64,000 nt of DNA, from NCBI GenBank assembly GCA_945913255.1, contig CAMEDC010000001.1:1-64000 (forward strand), given 5' to 3'. A program made the position numbers and the translations under genes. This document shows, piece after piece, positions 14,674 to 24,010 of this stretch. The notes beneath the pieces were generated by a model that was given only the letters and a program-made list of their open reading frames with translations, was not told where the DNA came from and ran no database searches. This stretch comes from an uncultured Lachnospiraceae bacterium. Lineage in GTDB: Bacteria > Bacillota > Clostridia > Lachnospirales > Lachnospiraceae. How positions within the stretch are numbered: position 1 is the first letter of the stretch; each line of letters begins with the position of its first letter.

Positions 14674-16941
14674 CGTAGTCTCCGGGAACAATCTGTCCGC
14701 CTCAGCGATAATGTTCGTCAGGAACCGGTAGGCATCCGAGCCCTGCTCATATATTCCCTTTTCCAGAAGCTGCTTCGCAAGACTATAAATACTTCTCGCC
14801 TGCGGCGGTCCGTAAAAGGTGTAGCTTACCCCGTTCTTCTCCAAAATGATATAACCGCGGAACGCATATTCCGTCTTGTATTGTTCAGCGGGTAATCCCG
14901 TCAGCACAGAAGTAAATCGCTGTCTTCCGCTCACCGTCTCGTAAACAATATTCTGCAGCTTCCCGTTGCTGTCTATTCCGTAGGAAAGACCGCTGAGGAC
15001 CTTATTTCCTCCCTTAATCATGGGATAGGTACCCCTGTTGGCATTGTTCATGACAAGGGTTCCGCATTCCTTCATGATAAATCCATTCACTCCGGGAGCA
15101 GTTAACAGCTGACTTTTCAGGCTCTCGGAAATACCCGTTTTAAAACGGATGCCGGATTTTCCGGTAATTCTGATGGAAAAGCCATGATAGGTCAGCAAAT
15201 CCTCCAGCTGCGGTTCCGCTGTCGCCACATAGGTCATTCCGTTATAACCGAGACTCCAGGCATACATTCCCAAAGGCACGCCTGCTTCATTATATTTATA
15301 CATCACAGCCGTCTTCGCACTGTTGTCAGGTGCCGTCACCGTCAGACGACCGTTTTTCAGCGTACCTTCATAGGCAATGCCATCCAGCCAGAGTTGGGTT
15401 CCGCTGTAACCTTCGGGTAATGTCACTGTGACTTTGGTGTCAGGCGTCGGAACGCCGCAGGGTTCCTCCGGCATATTCTCGTATACGGGTATCTTGAACA
15501 CAAAGGTACAATCCAGGGCTCCGGCGTTTGCATAAAGCTTTTTGATACTGGCTGCCTCACTGGTAGGTGCGGAAATATTCTGCATATACTGGTGCGTATA
15601 GAGCGCATAATACCCGTTGGGATTCACATTGTATTTTTGAAGATACAGCGTATCCTGGCCCCTTTTGATATAGTTGTTGGCAAGAAACTCCGAACCGCCC
15701 AGAATAGAGTAATAGGCATTCGTCCAGGGATAGGGCTTCGCGTTCTTTGCATAATCCAGGCCGCTCTCAATTACCTGCTTATCCGTGGTACCTGTGGCGC
15801 CGATATTAAAGTAATTGTAGTATCCTTCGTACCCGGGATACGTGCCGGAAATCAGCTGGGAAGTACCCTGCCCCTGCTCCTGAAGCACTCTCGCCGCCAG
15901 ATGGAAAGGACTGATTTCCCGCCCTTCTTCCTTGCCGATAGCATAAAAAATATGTGCAAAGGTCATCACCGTGCCGGGAGCCTTATTGCTGCTGTTCATA
16001 AAAGTGTTCTGCAGGAACTGCTCCACGGCTTGCTCTGTGTGATACTCTTCATTATAGGTAAGCTGTTCAAACTGGAATATGGCTTCCTCTTTCAAGGCAT
16101 TCCTCGGATCCATATAAAGCTTTACGGCTGCCTCCGTGGCGTAATACCAGTTTCCCGAATCATAGAGCCCGTTCTTTGCCCAGTCCGGAAACGTCTTATA
16201 CACAAGGCTTCTTCCTCCCAGCATCTCATTGTAGATAACCGTCTCCCAGTCCAGCGTCGTATTCATCTTGGCAAATATCCAGTTGGGATGCTTCTCCTTC
16301 AAAGCGAGGAGTGCAGGTCGGTAGCTTTCCGGGAACTGCTCAATGTCCGGGTAGGAAGCTCTCCCTTCTCCTTCGAGAGAATAGAGTGCCGCGGACCGGT
16401 TCATCCCATAGTATTCTTCCCATTCCAGGAATCGGGAATCCGAACAGGCGAGATAGGTTCTCGGAATGTATCCGCAATATTCTGTCCCATTGTATTCCAG
16501 CCGCACATACTCCCAGATTTCAAAATCATCATCCACGAAAATATCCAGAATGTTGACCTGCTGTCCACTGAGCACGGTAACCGCCACACTACTGTCCATG
16601 GAAGGCCGGTTTCTCAACGGATATGTATCACTCAAGTACACCACCGCCATGATATCACGTTCCGCCGCGATACTGTTCAATTCCGCACCAGCCTCATCAA
16701 TCCACTCGGCTGTCTCTTCATCCATGTTCTCGGAATATCTTGCGTCAGGCTGCACGCTTGTCCCGGAAACCGTCCGGATATCCGCACCGGGTGCCGCCTG
16801 GATATTTTCTCCCGAAGCCGTCCGGATATCCGCACCGGGTGCCGCCTGCACATTTCCGATCTGATATCGCAAACCTGTCAGCAGAACCGCCGCCGTCAGC
16901 ACGCTTACTATGCACTTTTTCATCAGATTGTTCTTTCTCAT
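14632..16941 (-). CDS. Secreted SH3-domain beta-N-acetylglucosaminidase (GH73-like autolysin)
   Basis: 769-residue exported protein. A signal peptide (about 1-33) is followed by a duplicated 16-residue segment (GADIRTASGENIQAAP and a second copy), a bacterial SH3 domain (about 98-167) and a glucosaminidase domain (about 215-480). The ARVLQEQG stretch at 350-357 carries the likely catalytic Glu355. The C-terminal 180 residues form a further domain I do not recognise, seen as FKTGISESLKSQLL onwards. Such enzymes cut the glycan strand of peptidoglycan, and this one may open the wall for the surface polymer made by the flanking genes. The ATG at 16941 has a CAGGAG site. The C-terminus is encoded by the fourth copy of a 46-bp repeat. 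Confidence 0.88.
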   Translation of the reverse strand: MRKNNLMKKCIVSVLTAAVLLTGLRYQIGNVQAAPGADIRTASGENIQAAPGADIRTVSGTSVQPDARYSENMDEETAEWIDEAGAELNSIAAERDIMAVVYLSDTYPLRNRPSMDSSVAVTVLSGQQVNILDIFVDDDFEIWEYVRLEYNGTEYCGYIPRTYLACSDSRFLEWEEYYGMNRSAALYSLEGEGRASYPDIEQFPESYRPALLALKEKHPNWIFAKMNTTLDWETVIYNEMLGGRSLVYKTFPDWAKNGLYDSGNWYYATEAAVKLYMDPRNALKEEAIFQFEQLTYNEEYHTEQAVEQFLQNTFMNSSNKAPGTVMTFAHIFYAIGKEEGREISPFHLAARVLQEQGQGTSQLISGTYPGYEGYYNYFNIGATGTTDKQVIESGLDYAKNAKPYPWTNAYYSILGGSEFLANNYIKRGQDTLYLQKYNVNPNGYYALYTHQYMQNISAPTSEAASIKKLYANAGALDCTFVFKIPVYENMPEEPCGVPTPDTKVTVTLPEGYSGTQLWLDGIAYEGTLKNGRLTVTAPDNSAKTAVMYKYNEAGVPLGMYAWSLGYNGMTYVATAEPQLEDLLTYHGFSIRITGKSGIRFKTGISESLKSQLLTAPGVNGFIMKECGTLVMNNANRGTYPMIKGGNKVLSGLSYGIDSNGKLQNIVYETVSGRQRFTSVLTGLPAEQYKTEYAFRGYIILEKNGVSYTFYGPPQARSIYSLAKQLLEKGIYEQGSDAYRFLTNIIAEADRLFPETTVSSGDAAAAKTAG
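16761..16849 (-). repeat. 48-bp in-frame duplication in the glucosaminidase N-terminus
   Basis: A segment is repeated with a 48-bp period (16 codons) and is nearly identical over about 40 bases. It encodes the doubled GADIRT(A/V)SG motif just after the signal peptide. Confidence 0.85.
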
Positions 16942-17080
16942 TCGCTACTCCTGTCCAAAAGCGCCTTTTCAGTTGGCACCACAGTTTTTGTATGCGTATA
17001 CCATATCACAAATCACAAGTATTTTGCCCGCCAGTTTTTGCCATCCCTTGGTTTCTTCCGGCTTCCTGCCAGGTTTTCCT

Positions 17081-17148
17081 GCTTCCCGGGCGGTGCATTT
17101 CGGTCTTCTCCATTGCTTCCCAGGCGGTGCATTCCGGCCTTCTCCGAC
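17081..17148. repeat. 34-bp direct tandem duplication upstream of the glucosaminidase gene
   Basis: Copies at 17081-17114 and 17115-17148 share most positions (core GGCGGTGCATT on the plus strand). They fill part of the 210-base spacer 16942-17151, which otherwise shows only a possible extended -10 (TGGTATAC on the minus strand) and no gene. Confidence 0.8.
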
Positions 17149-17151
17149 TTC

Positions 17152-18132
17152 TCAGCCGCGTAGCATACGATGAATCTGCCGCAGCTTCTTCGGGGCAATG
17201 GCAAACAATGTATGATAAAGTTTATTTTTCCTTGTTAATATCGGGTTTTTCATGGCTATTGTCCAGTTCACCCGCAAATAATTTACAATACTGCGATACA
17301 TTTGGTTATCGCGGTTCATTTGTGAGATTGGAATATGCAGCATATAATCCAGTCTCTGAAAAATTCCAAAGCGAAATGCGACATCCGCAAGTCCCGGATA
17401 TTCCTTCTCCACAAGCGAGGTTACCATATCCGCATTCACCACATTATCGCCGTAAACCCTGGAAAAATTGTCTTTTTCCGCCTTGCGGGAATTACTGCCG
17501 ACTCTGTAAAACACATGATAGGTCTGTTGCGGCAGCGAAACGATGGGACCGATTTCCCTTAATATCTGTACCAGCAGGTGAAAGTCTTCATTCAGGACGC
17601 CCTCAGGGAATCCCTTTTTCTTAAATATATCACGTGTTATCAATTTTGTACAGAAGGAACAATCTCCCCTGTGCATCAGCAGTTCCTCCAAGAAACGCTC
17701 CGGAGAAATGCAGACCTCTTTTTCCGGCGGAACGCAGATATCCGGCAGGCGCCTGCCCTGCGGGTCAATTTCATCCCGTCCTATCTGTGCGGCTCGGACA
17801 CCAAAACCTTCGATTGCAGCAAACAAGAGCTCGTACATTTCTCTATCCACATAGTCATCGCTGTCCACAAATCCGAGATAAGCGCCTTTCGCCTGCGCAA
17901 TTCCCAGATTTCTCGCGGAAGAAGAGCCTCCGTTTTCCTTATGGAATACACGAATCCGGCAATCCTCAGCTGACAGGCGGTCGCAGAGCGCACCGCTCCC
18001 GTCCGTAGAGCCGTCGTCCACCAGAAGAATTTCCAGATTACTGTAGGTCTGCTTTCTCAGGGACTCCACGCATCTTGGCAAATATTCAATTACATTATAT
18101 ACCGGTACAATTACACTGATCAGTGGTTGCAT
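17152..18132 (-). CDS. Glycosyltransferase family 2
   Basis: 326-residue GT-A enzyme with the N-terminal signature ISVIVPVYNV, an LLVDDGSTDGSG nucleotide-sugar motif and a VDSDDYVD metal-binding motif at about 93-100. There are no clear transmembrane helices; the basic, hydrophobic C-terminus may associate with the membrane. It probably adds one sugar to the lipid-linked repeat unit on the cytoplasmic face; donor and acceptor cannot be read from sequence. It is the last gene of the right polysaccharide operon, 33 bases after the preceding GT4 gene. The ribosome site is weak. Confidence 0.9.
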   Translation of the reverse strand: MQPLISVIVPVYNVIEYLPRCVESLRKQTYSNLEILLVDDGSTDGSGALCDRLSAEDCRIRVFHKENGGSSSARNLGIAQAKGAYLGFVDSDDYVDREMYELLFAAIEGFGVRAAQIGRDEIDPQGRRLPDICVPPEKEVCISPERFLEELLMHRGDCSFCTKLITRDIFKKKGFPEGVLNEDFHLLVQILREIGPIVSLPQQTYHVFYRVGSNSRKAEKDNFSRVYGDNVVNADMVTSLVEKEYPGLADVAFRFGIFQRLDYMLHIPISQMNRDNQMYRSIVNYLRVNWTIAMKNPILTRKNKLYHTLFAIAPKKLRQIHRMLRG

Positions 18133-18165
18133 TTTATCTTGCTCTTTCTCTCTTTTCTGCTTCCC

Positions 18166-19512
18166 TTATTTCTTCGTCAACAGGCGGAACATTTTTCTCT
18201 CCGAAATAACAGGCGCTAAGGAACAGGGGCCAACGGGCGGGAACGTATTCTGCTCCTTGCACGGCACTGTCTCCATGCGCGGCGCTGTCTGTTCTGTAAC
18301 GAATAATTCCTGCACGGTATCCAGGCAGCTCCTGTCCACATCTTCCCGAGCCAGAAATCCCTGTGCCACGCAAAAGGCCGACAGGCGCTTTGCTGCGTTC
18401 TCACTGTTCCACTCTTCCGAAATTGTCCGATAAGCATTTTTTCCCAGCTGCCGGCAGAAGGCTCTGTCCCGCGCCAGCCGCTCCGTCATCCGAAACAGCA
18501 TTTCTTCCCTGCCGTCCTCATAAACCATTCCGTTTTCTTCGTGATCTATCAGATAAGGAACTGCTCCCATCATGTGATCCGCCACTACCGCACAGCCGCT
18601 GTTCATTGCTTCATTGATGACAGCACCCCAGCCTTCCTGGCGATCACTGGTAGCAAGATAGATATCCGCCCGTTCCATAAGGCTTCGTACCTCCTCCGGA
18701 GTGCAATAACCCTTCAGAGTCACTACATCCTCAACATCATATTCCGCAATCAGCCTCCGAACCTCCGGCTCCAGTTCGCCGCCGCCCACCATATCCAGAT
18801 GAAAGGCGCAGCCTTTCTCTTTCAGATATTTCGCGGTTTTCACCGGCAGCTCCGGGTGCTTCCAGTCAATCATGCGCGCCGCCCACAATAGGTAACTCGG
18901 GCAATCCGTCTCACGAGATGTCGCACCTTCCATACTCGGCAGGTTCAACTCCGTCATCGCAGACCGCGACCACCCTTTAGCCGCCATCAGCTTATCCACA
19001 TCATAGACCTTTGCCTCGGGGAAATATCCCCATTTCAACATTTTCCCGGGATAGGCGCGGACAATATGAAAATCGCTTGGGACATAGGCACCTGAGCAGA
19101 GCAGATAGACCGGCTGTTTTCGATAACGAGTGTGATCATAATACTTCTTTCTCAATCCCCTGGGGGATACTGCCTTCCATTGCCCGGTCTTGTACAGTCT
19201 CTCACTGTAACGGATTACCGGCTGTTTCTTTTCCAGTCTGGACTGTATATAGCTTTCCTCATCGGTTCCGCCAAACAGCGCAACTGCGCAGTTTTCAATC
19301 AATTCCCGGCAGTTTTCCGGTTCTTCATAAAAAAAACGCTGATAGGGATATTCTCCTTTTTCCTGCCAGCCCATGGCGATTCTTTCCTGTTCCATACGTT
19401 CCGTCTGAATGAAGCTAAAACTCCCCCCAAGGAGTTCATACATAGCATTGCAGAAAGGAATCTGATGATGATTTAAGTAATTCGAAATAAACACAAATTT
19501 TATGTTATTCAA
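18166..19512 (-). CDS. Glycosyltransferase family 4
   Basis: 448-residue GT-B enzyme. The C-terminal half has the family 4 features: LLWAARMIDWKHPEL, GYCTPEEVRSLMERADIYL and the glutamate motif in EGWGAVINEAMNSG (about 315-328). The N-terminal domain is less conserved. The final 70 residues beyond the GT-B fold are polar and look like an extension. Its start overlaps the end of the upstream GT4 gene by 4 bases, indicating translational coupling. It probably builds the repeat unit with the neighbouring transferases; the sugar is unknown. Confidence 0.9.
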   Translation of the reverse strand: MNNIKFVFISNYLNHHQIPFCNAMYELLGGSFSFIQTERMEQERIAMGWQEKGEYPYQRFFYEEPENCRELIENCAVALFGGTDEESYIQSRLEKKQPVIRYSERLYKTGQWKAVSPRGLRKKYYDHTRYRKQPVYLLCSGAYVPSDFHIVRAYPGKMLKWGYFPEAKVYDVDKLMAAKGWSRSAMTELNLPSMEGATSRETDCPSYLLWAARMIDWKHPELPVKTAKYLKEKGCAFHLDMVGGGELEPEVRRLIAEYDVEDVVTLKGYCTPEEVRSLMERADIYLATSDRQEGWGAVINEAMNSGCAVVADHMMGAVPYLIDHEENGMVYEDGREEMLFRMTERLARDRAFCRQLGKNAYRTISEEWNSENAAKRLSAFCVAQGFLAREDVDRSCLDTVQELFVTEQTAPRMETVPCKEQNTFPPVGPCSLAPVISERKMFRLLTKK

Positions 19513-20888
19513 TCTCCGCTCTCCATAAACATTTTTGCATAGATTTCCTTCAATTTTCCGTAGTTGCGACTCTTATTGTGGTTTTTTGCTGCATGATTTC
19601 TTGCATTTTTGCAATAGTCTTCAATTTTTTCGTTTTCTTTCCAAATCTGAAGAATCGCATTTGCAAGTCGTTTGGAAATAGTTTCCAGTTGTTTCTCGTC
19701 GCTCATTTTTAAATCGCTTGTGTTATCAAATCCATTCAGAGGAGTCTTGAAGCCTTCGTAAAGGATACCGTCCTCTCCGCCTGTAAAAATGCTGGGAATT
19801 CCACCCACATCCGCGCTAACGCAGGGCATTCCGAGAAGCATCGCTTCTCCCAGGGAATTGGGAGAGTTCTCTATGGTCGAACAGCAGACAAAAAGATGGC
19901 TCTTTAAATAACGCTCCTTCATCTGCTCCGCATCCAGTTTCCCCAGAAATACCACACTGTTTTTCAGACCGTTCTTCCGAATCAGCTTCTTCAGGTATTT
20001 TCCGTAGGCGGAGATTTTCAGTCTTTGCTTCAGAGTCTTATCGTTCACGATGCTGTTGCCTGCCACATAAACCTTAACATCTGGGTGTTTTGCCCGGATA
20101 ATGGGCAGTGCCTTCAACATATAATGAAGACCCTTAATCGGATAATCTCCCTGGCTCAGGAAAATAGAATGGGGAATACACTTTTCCTGACTCCATGCTC
20201 CGTCGTAAAAAACCGGGCGAAGGGTCTCATTCATGTTAAAATATCTTGCTTTGGGGTTCCACTCTCTGGTATAGTATCTGTCCCACTCCGTTCTGCCGGT
20301 AATATTTTTTGCCAGTCTGACAGCCTCTATCTCCATCTTCCCTCTCTGTGCGAATTTCTGCTGCTGTTCCACAATGCTGTCATTTTTCAGGCGGTCACGC
20401 AATGTTGCGGAATGAATTACCTTTTCCGGCAGGTTTGCAAAATAAGCATTGGCATACACTGCGCAAAGCCCTTGAATACTGATTAAAATTCTGTCCTTCT
20501 TCGGGAACACCCTGCACATGGCAAGGGTATGGGGATATTCCGTTCCAAAGCAATGCACAATATCCGGACGGAATGCTTCTGTTATTTTCCGAAGACGTTC
20601 CTCCAGTCCCTCATCATAAACCTCCGGACAGGTAGTATCCTCCCGAAAGCCATAACAGGTCAGCTTTCCGCCGGCGGTCACAACAGTCCTCATACATATT
20701 TCATGTCCCTCCGGCAGCATTTTATCCTGCGTCGGAAAGGCGACTGCCAGCTCAATTCCGTTTTCATATCTTTTTTTCAGCACCACATCCGCCAGACCGG
20801 AGAGCCAGCCCTCCTTGTTGGAAGCTTCCATATTCAGCTGCTCCGCAATTACCGGAAGCATCACATTGCACAGCCAGAGTACTTTCAT
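19509..20888 (-). CDS. Glycosyltransferase family 4
   Basis: 459-residue GT-B enzyme. The N-terminus MKVLWLCNVMLP and a glycine-containing acceptor loop are followed by the C-terminal donor domain with SIFLSQGDYPIKGL, VYVAGNS and the signature ENSPNSLGEAMLLGMPCV, where the first Glu of the motif binds the donor. It overlaps the next gene by 4 bases. It belongs to the right polysaccharide operon; linkage and sugar are not predictable. Confidence 0.92.
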   Translation of the reverse strand: MKVLWLCNVMLPVIAEQLNMEASNKEGWLSGLADVVLKKRYENGIELAVAFPTQDKMLPEGHEICMRTVVTAGGKLTCYGFREDTTCPEVYDEGLEERLRKITEAFRPDIVHCFGTEYPHTLAMCRVFPKKDRILISIQGLCAVYANAYFANLPEKVIHSATLRDRLKNDSIVEQQQKFAQRGKMEIEAVRLAKNITGRTEWDRYYTREWNPKARYFNMNETLRPVFYDGAWSQEKCIPHSIFLSQGDYPIKGLHYMLKALPIIRAKHPDVKVYVAGNSIVNDKTLKQRLKISAYGKYLKKLIRKNGLKNSVVFLGKLDAEQMKERYLKSHLFVCCSTIENSPNSLGEAMLLGMPCVSADVGGIPSIFTGGEDGILYEGFKTPLNGFDNTSDLKMSDEKQLETISKRLANAILQIWKENEKIEDYCKNARNHAAKNHNKSRNYGKLKEIYAKMFMESGD

Positions 20889-20901
20889 AAATTAATCTCC
20901 T

Positions 20902-22041
20902 CTAATTGAAAATCCAGTTCAGATACGGCAGAAGCCTGATGTCAACCAAATACATTCCCTTCAGCAAAAAAACAAAATAAATTCCAAATGCTGCCACCAC
21001 CGCAAGGTAAGCCAATCGACGCAAAATTTTGTTTTTCATCTCCGGCAGAAGCCTGGGTAGCAGAAACACCTGAGAAATAATCATATAATATCCTACTCTG
21101 GACACCTCCGGAATAAAGGAGCCGCAACAGTAGACAACCAGTCCGAACAAATTCAGGAAAAAGTAAAATCTGTTTATAACATTTTCCCTTAAACTTTCCC
21201 GGTAGCAGATTGCACAGAGCACCAGAACACAGATGCATTTCGAAATATTGACATAGGACAGCTGCCCCTTGTCAAATTCCGAATCCCGATAAAAGGGATA
21301 GAACCAGAAAATAATTTCCCGGTACAAATCCTGACAGAAAATCAGGCTGGCAGCAAACACTCCGCCTATCACATAATATCTTTTTTTCAATTTAGCAGAT
21401 GCCAGGAATTTAGCCAAAAGATACACGGGAATCACCAGCAGCACTGACTTATGGATAAACGCGCCCGCAAAAACCCACAGGACAAATTTCCCGTATTCAC
21501 CCCGCAGCACATATTTCATGGAAAAGAGCGCCAGGGCAAGTGCAAAATAATACCTCACCGAATTCAGGCTGTTAAAATAATATCCACCCGTCATTAATAG
21601 GTAGAGTGAAAAAGCAAAGTTCACAGCTTGATCCCGCATGGCTCTCACAAAAAAGAAAACGGTCGTTACGGAAAAGAATGCAAATATGGAAAGGTACTGT
21701 GTTTTTTCACCGTCGAACAGCCAGCGGAAAAATCTGACGATTGTGTTAAACCCGATTTCCGACGCTACATGGCGGTTCTGTTCAATCAGCTGGAAGTTCA
21801 GCCAGTAAACCCAGTAGTCGTTACCCACAGCAATTCTGCAGGCTGACACCCCTGTCAGGAGGCAGAACACGGCAAACATTGCAACCCGGTTCCTTGCCTT
21901 ACACCTGTCGCATCCCGGCATCTCACCGTGCAGCCGCCCACCGCGCAGATACTCCGGCACATACTCGCGATTCTCCACGCAAAAAGCCAGCATCACTGTA
22001 ATAATTGTCAGTCCGATATAGACAAGTGCGCTCTTTTCCAT
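20902..22041 (-). CDS. EpsG-like polysaccharide polymerase (Wzy function)
   Basis: 379-residue integral membrane protein with roughly ten hydrophobic helices and a large loop, matching the EpsG family in layout: a first helix, a cytoplasmic Arg/Asn-rich segment, then NDYWVYW and a string of helices including SVRYYFALALALFSMKYVL. EpsG/Wzy proteins join lipid-linked repeat units outside the membrane. It is the only polymerase candidate in the window and sits beside the chain-length protein (22891-24006), as expected for a Wzx/Wzy pathway. Its ATG is preceded by a perfect AAAGGAGG site; the 70-base leader before it is very AT-rich. Confidence 0.85.
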   Translation of the reverse strand: MEKSALVYIGLTIITVMLAFCVENREYVPEYLRGGRLHGEMPGCDRCKARNRVAMFAVFCLLTGVSACRIAVGNDYWVYWLNFQLIEQNRHVASEIGFNTIVRFFRWLFDGEKTQYLSIFAFFSVTTVFFFVRAMRDQAVNFAFSLYLLMTGGYYFNSLNSVRYYFALALALFSMKYVLRGEYGKFVLWVFAGAFIHKSVLLVIPVYLLAKFLASAKLKKRYYVIGGVFAASLIFCQDLYREIIFWFYPFYRDSEFDKGQLSYVNISKCICVLVLCAICYRESLRENVINRFYFFLNLFGLVVYCCGSFIPEVSRVGYYMIISQVFLLPRLLPEMKNKILRRLAYLAVVAAFGIYFVFLLKGMYLVDIRLLPYLNWIFN

Positions 22042-22111
22042 CCGCTCCTCCTTTCATTCTCCTGCGTTTGCACTCTTAATTTTATTAATTTATTTAAATA
22101 AGGTTTAAGTT

Positions 22112-22894
22112 TTATCCGCGTCTCACGCTTCGCATCCCGTCTTTCATGTAACGATATGCCTGCTTCACGCTCACCTCGCTGCACATTTTGCTTCGGTGCG
22201 CCAGCAGGAAGCGAAGTGCCATTGCCCAATCCATTTTTCCGTAAAGATAATGATACAAAACACCCCTGTCACGGAAGAATTTCTCATTATGTCCCGCAAA
22301 CCAGGTGGATTCTCCCGCTTCCTCCCGCGCGATTGTCACAGGAGCGGCATATACCTTGTATCCTTTTTTCATAAATTCCTTCAGGAAAAGGCTGTCCTCC
22401 CCATTGCTGTACTTTGCTCCGCCGCCAAACAAAAGGGAAAAGGTCACTCCTGATGCAAGAAGGCTTTCTCTGCGCACCGCAAAGCTGACTGCACCATACC
22501 TGCCACAGTTGTACCAGCGCACTCTCTGATACTTTTCGATATGATAGGTACGACGGTTCTCTTCTACGATAACATTAAAAAGTATCATATCTGCGTCGGG
22601 ATTTTTCTCAAATTCCCTTGAAATGACCTTTTCATATCCCGGCTCATACACAATGTCTGCATCCGAAAAAAGACAGATATCGCTATCTGCCCTCAGAATG
22701 GCTTCATTGCGGCTTCTGCCCACACCTCTTTCGGGGAAGGAATAAAAGCGCACAGTATGCCCCCTGTATTCCATTTCTTCATATCCCAGTCTGTCGCACT
22801 GATTAATTATCACTGCGTCGGAGTCCAGCTGCATATGTGCTGCCGTCTCAGCCGGGGTCTGATTCATGACTGATGCCAACACCTGAACCTTCAT
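22112..22894 (-). CDS. Glycosyltransferase family 2 (short form)
   Basis: 260-residue protein with a GT-A-like fold. The N-terminus MKVQVLASVMNQ lacks the usual IPxYN, but NQCDRLGY, GVGRSRNEAI and LFSDADIVYEPG (DxD motif near 97-100) are recognisable. A later GEDSLFLKEFMKKGYKV segment corresponds to the ED motif of inverting GT2 enzymes. It probably adds a sugar to the repeat unit. It overlaps the preceding chain-length gene by 4 bases (ATGA). Confidence 0.85.
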   Translation of the reverse strand: MKVQVLASVMNQTPAETAAHMQLDSDAVIINQCDRLGYEEMEYRGHTVRFYSFPERGVGRSRNEAILRADSDICLFSDADIVYEPGYEKVISREFEKNPDADMILFNVIVEENRRTYHIEKYQRVRWYNCGRYGAVSFAVRRESLLASGVTFSLLFGGGAKYSNGEDSLFLKEFMKKGYKVYAAPVTIAREEAGESTWFAGHNEKFFRDRGVLYHYLYGKMDWAMALRFLLAHRSKMCSEVSVKQAYRYMKDGMRSVRRG

Positions 22895-24006
22895 GTGCGA
22901 CCCCCTTTATCTCTTTTTCTTTCCGGAAAATAATAACTTCGGATCAGCCGTTCATCCGCATTGCATAAAATTGAAGCTGTTATTTTGCAATTCTGCTGTT
23001 CCAGGAATTCCTTCGTGTATTCCAGCTGCTTTCCCGCATGGCTGCCTGCTTTCACCGCCAGAAGAATACCGTCTGCCTCGCGAAGTACCCGACAGCTTTC
23101 CGGGCAAATTACCGGAGAGGGAACCGCAAACCAGCCGCTCCTTTTCTCTTCATTTTCCGGGCACTGTCCCCGGGCTGCCTCGCTGTACTGTTTTTGAACC
23201 ACCTCAGGACACCGCCTTTGCAGCTCCTCCAGCAGCTGTGCCGGATTCATATCCTGCTGTACAGCACAAACTGCCACATTTCTCATTCCTTCAAACAGAT
23301 AACGCAAATTTTCTTCCAAAACAGGGCTTTCAAAGGTTCCCGCTGTCTTTAACCCATACCGCTTTCCAATGGCAGCCGGAAGCCAGATACTGTCATCTCC
23401 GAGCTCCTTCAGAAGCAGAATCACAACGACAAAAAAGCAGGACAGCACTGCACTCAGCGCAAACGCACGGCCGGGTCTCACATCCATTTCTACCATCGGC
23501 GCATCTGTTGCAGAATCAATTACGCTAATAGAACGAATTTCCGGAATCCCCTCCGGGAAAACGTCTGTCATAACCTGTTCCAGCACCTGTGCAATACGAA
23601 CACAAAGTTCCGGATCATCAGTGGTGACTTTTGTGGACGGAACCCGCAAATCTGACGCCAGTACAGCACTCAATGCCTCAGTGAGCTCCGATTTCGTCAT
23701 CCCTGTCTGTACTCTTTCCTGTATCGCATCCAGAAAGGTGTCGGAATCCAGATAAGTATTCCAGGTTACCGCATTGATATAAACCGTTCCTACGTCCTTT
23801 TCCTCTTCCACGTCATATTCCACATGGTAGGTCGATTCGGCGCAGTACAGCTTCTCAGCCTGTAGCACATTTTTCAGATAATATCCGCCGCCGAACAGAA
23901 TGGTGCCTGCCAGGGTACATCCGATTATGACATGCAACTGACGTACCATCCGAAGTACAGTCAGCCTGAGATCAAACGGCTCTTTGCCATAGCTTCCTTC
24001 CCACAT
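22891..24006 (-). CDS. Polysaccharide co-polymerase fused to a degenerate tyrosine-kinase-like domain
   Basis: 371-residue protein. Two transmembrane helices (about 24-48 and 181-199) flank an extracytoplasmic region, the Wzz/CapA layout of proteins that set polymer length. The cytoplasmic part (200-371) resembles the CpsD/Wzc autokinase fold in its last third (ADGILLAVKAGSHAGK then ITASILCNAD) but lacks a Walker A P-loop and the acidic Walker A' and B motifs. There is no Tyr-rich tail. It therefore looks like a pseudokinase fused to the co-polymerase rather than an active BY-kinase. It is coupled to the downstream GT2 gene and lies 4 bases after the initiating transferase. A separate kinase is not seen in the window. 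Confidence 0.8.
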   Translation of the reverse strand: MWEGSYGKEPFDLRLTVLRMVRQLHVIIGCTLAGTILFGGGYYLKNVLQAEKLYCAESTYHVEYDVEEEKDVGTVYINAVTWNTYLDSDTFLDAIQERVQTGMTKSELTEALSAVLASDLRVPSTKVTTDDPELCVRIAQVLEQVMTDVFPEGIPEIRSISVIDSATDAPMVEMDVRPGRAFALSAVLSCFFVVVILLLKELGDDSIWLPAAIGKRYGLKTAGTFESPVLEENLRYLFEGMRNVAVCAVQQDMNPAQLLEELQRRCPEVVQKQYSEAARGQCPENEEKRSGWFAVPSPVICPESCRVLREADGILLAVKAGSHAGKQLEYTKEFLEQQNCKITASILCNADERLIRSYYFPERKRDKGGRT

Positions 24007-24010
24007 TGAT

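Noticed and set aside
15592..17163. Long plus-strand open frame (523 codons) opposite the glucosaminidase gene
   Set aside because: It is complementary to a gene with a clear signal peptide, SH3 and glucosaminidase domains; it has no ribosome site and its translation has no domain-like composition.
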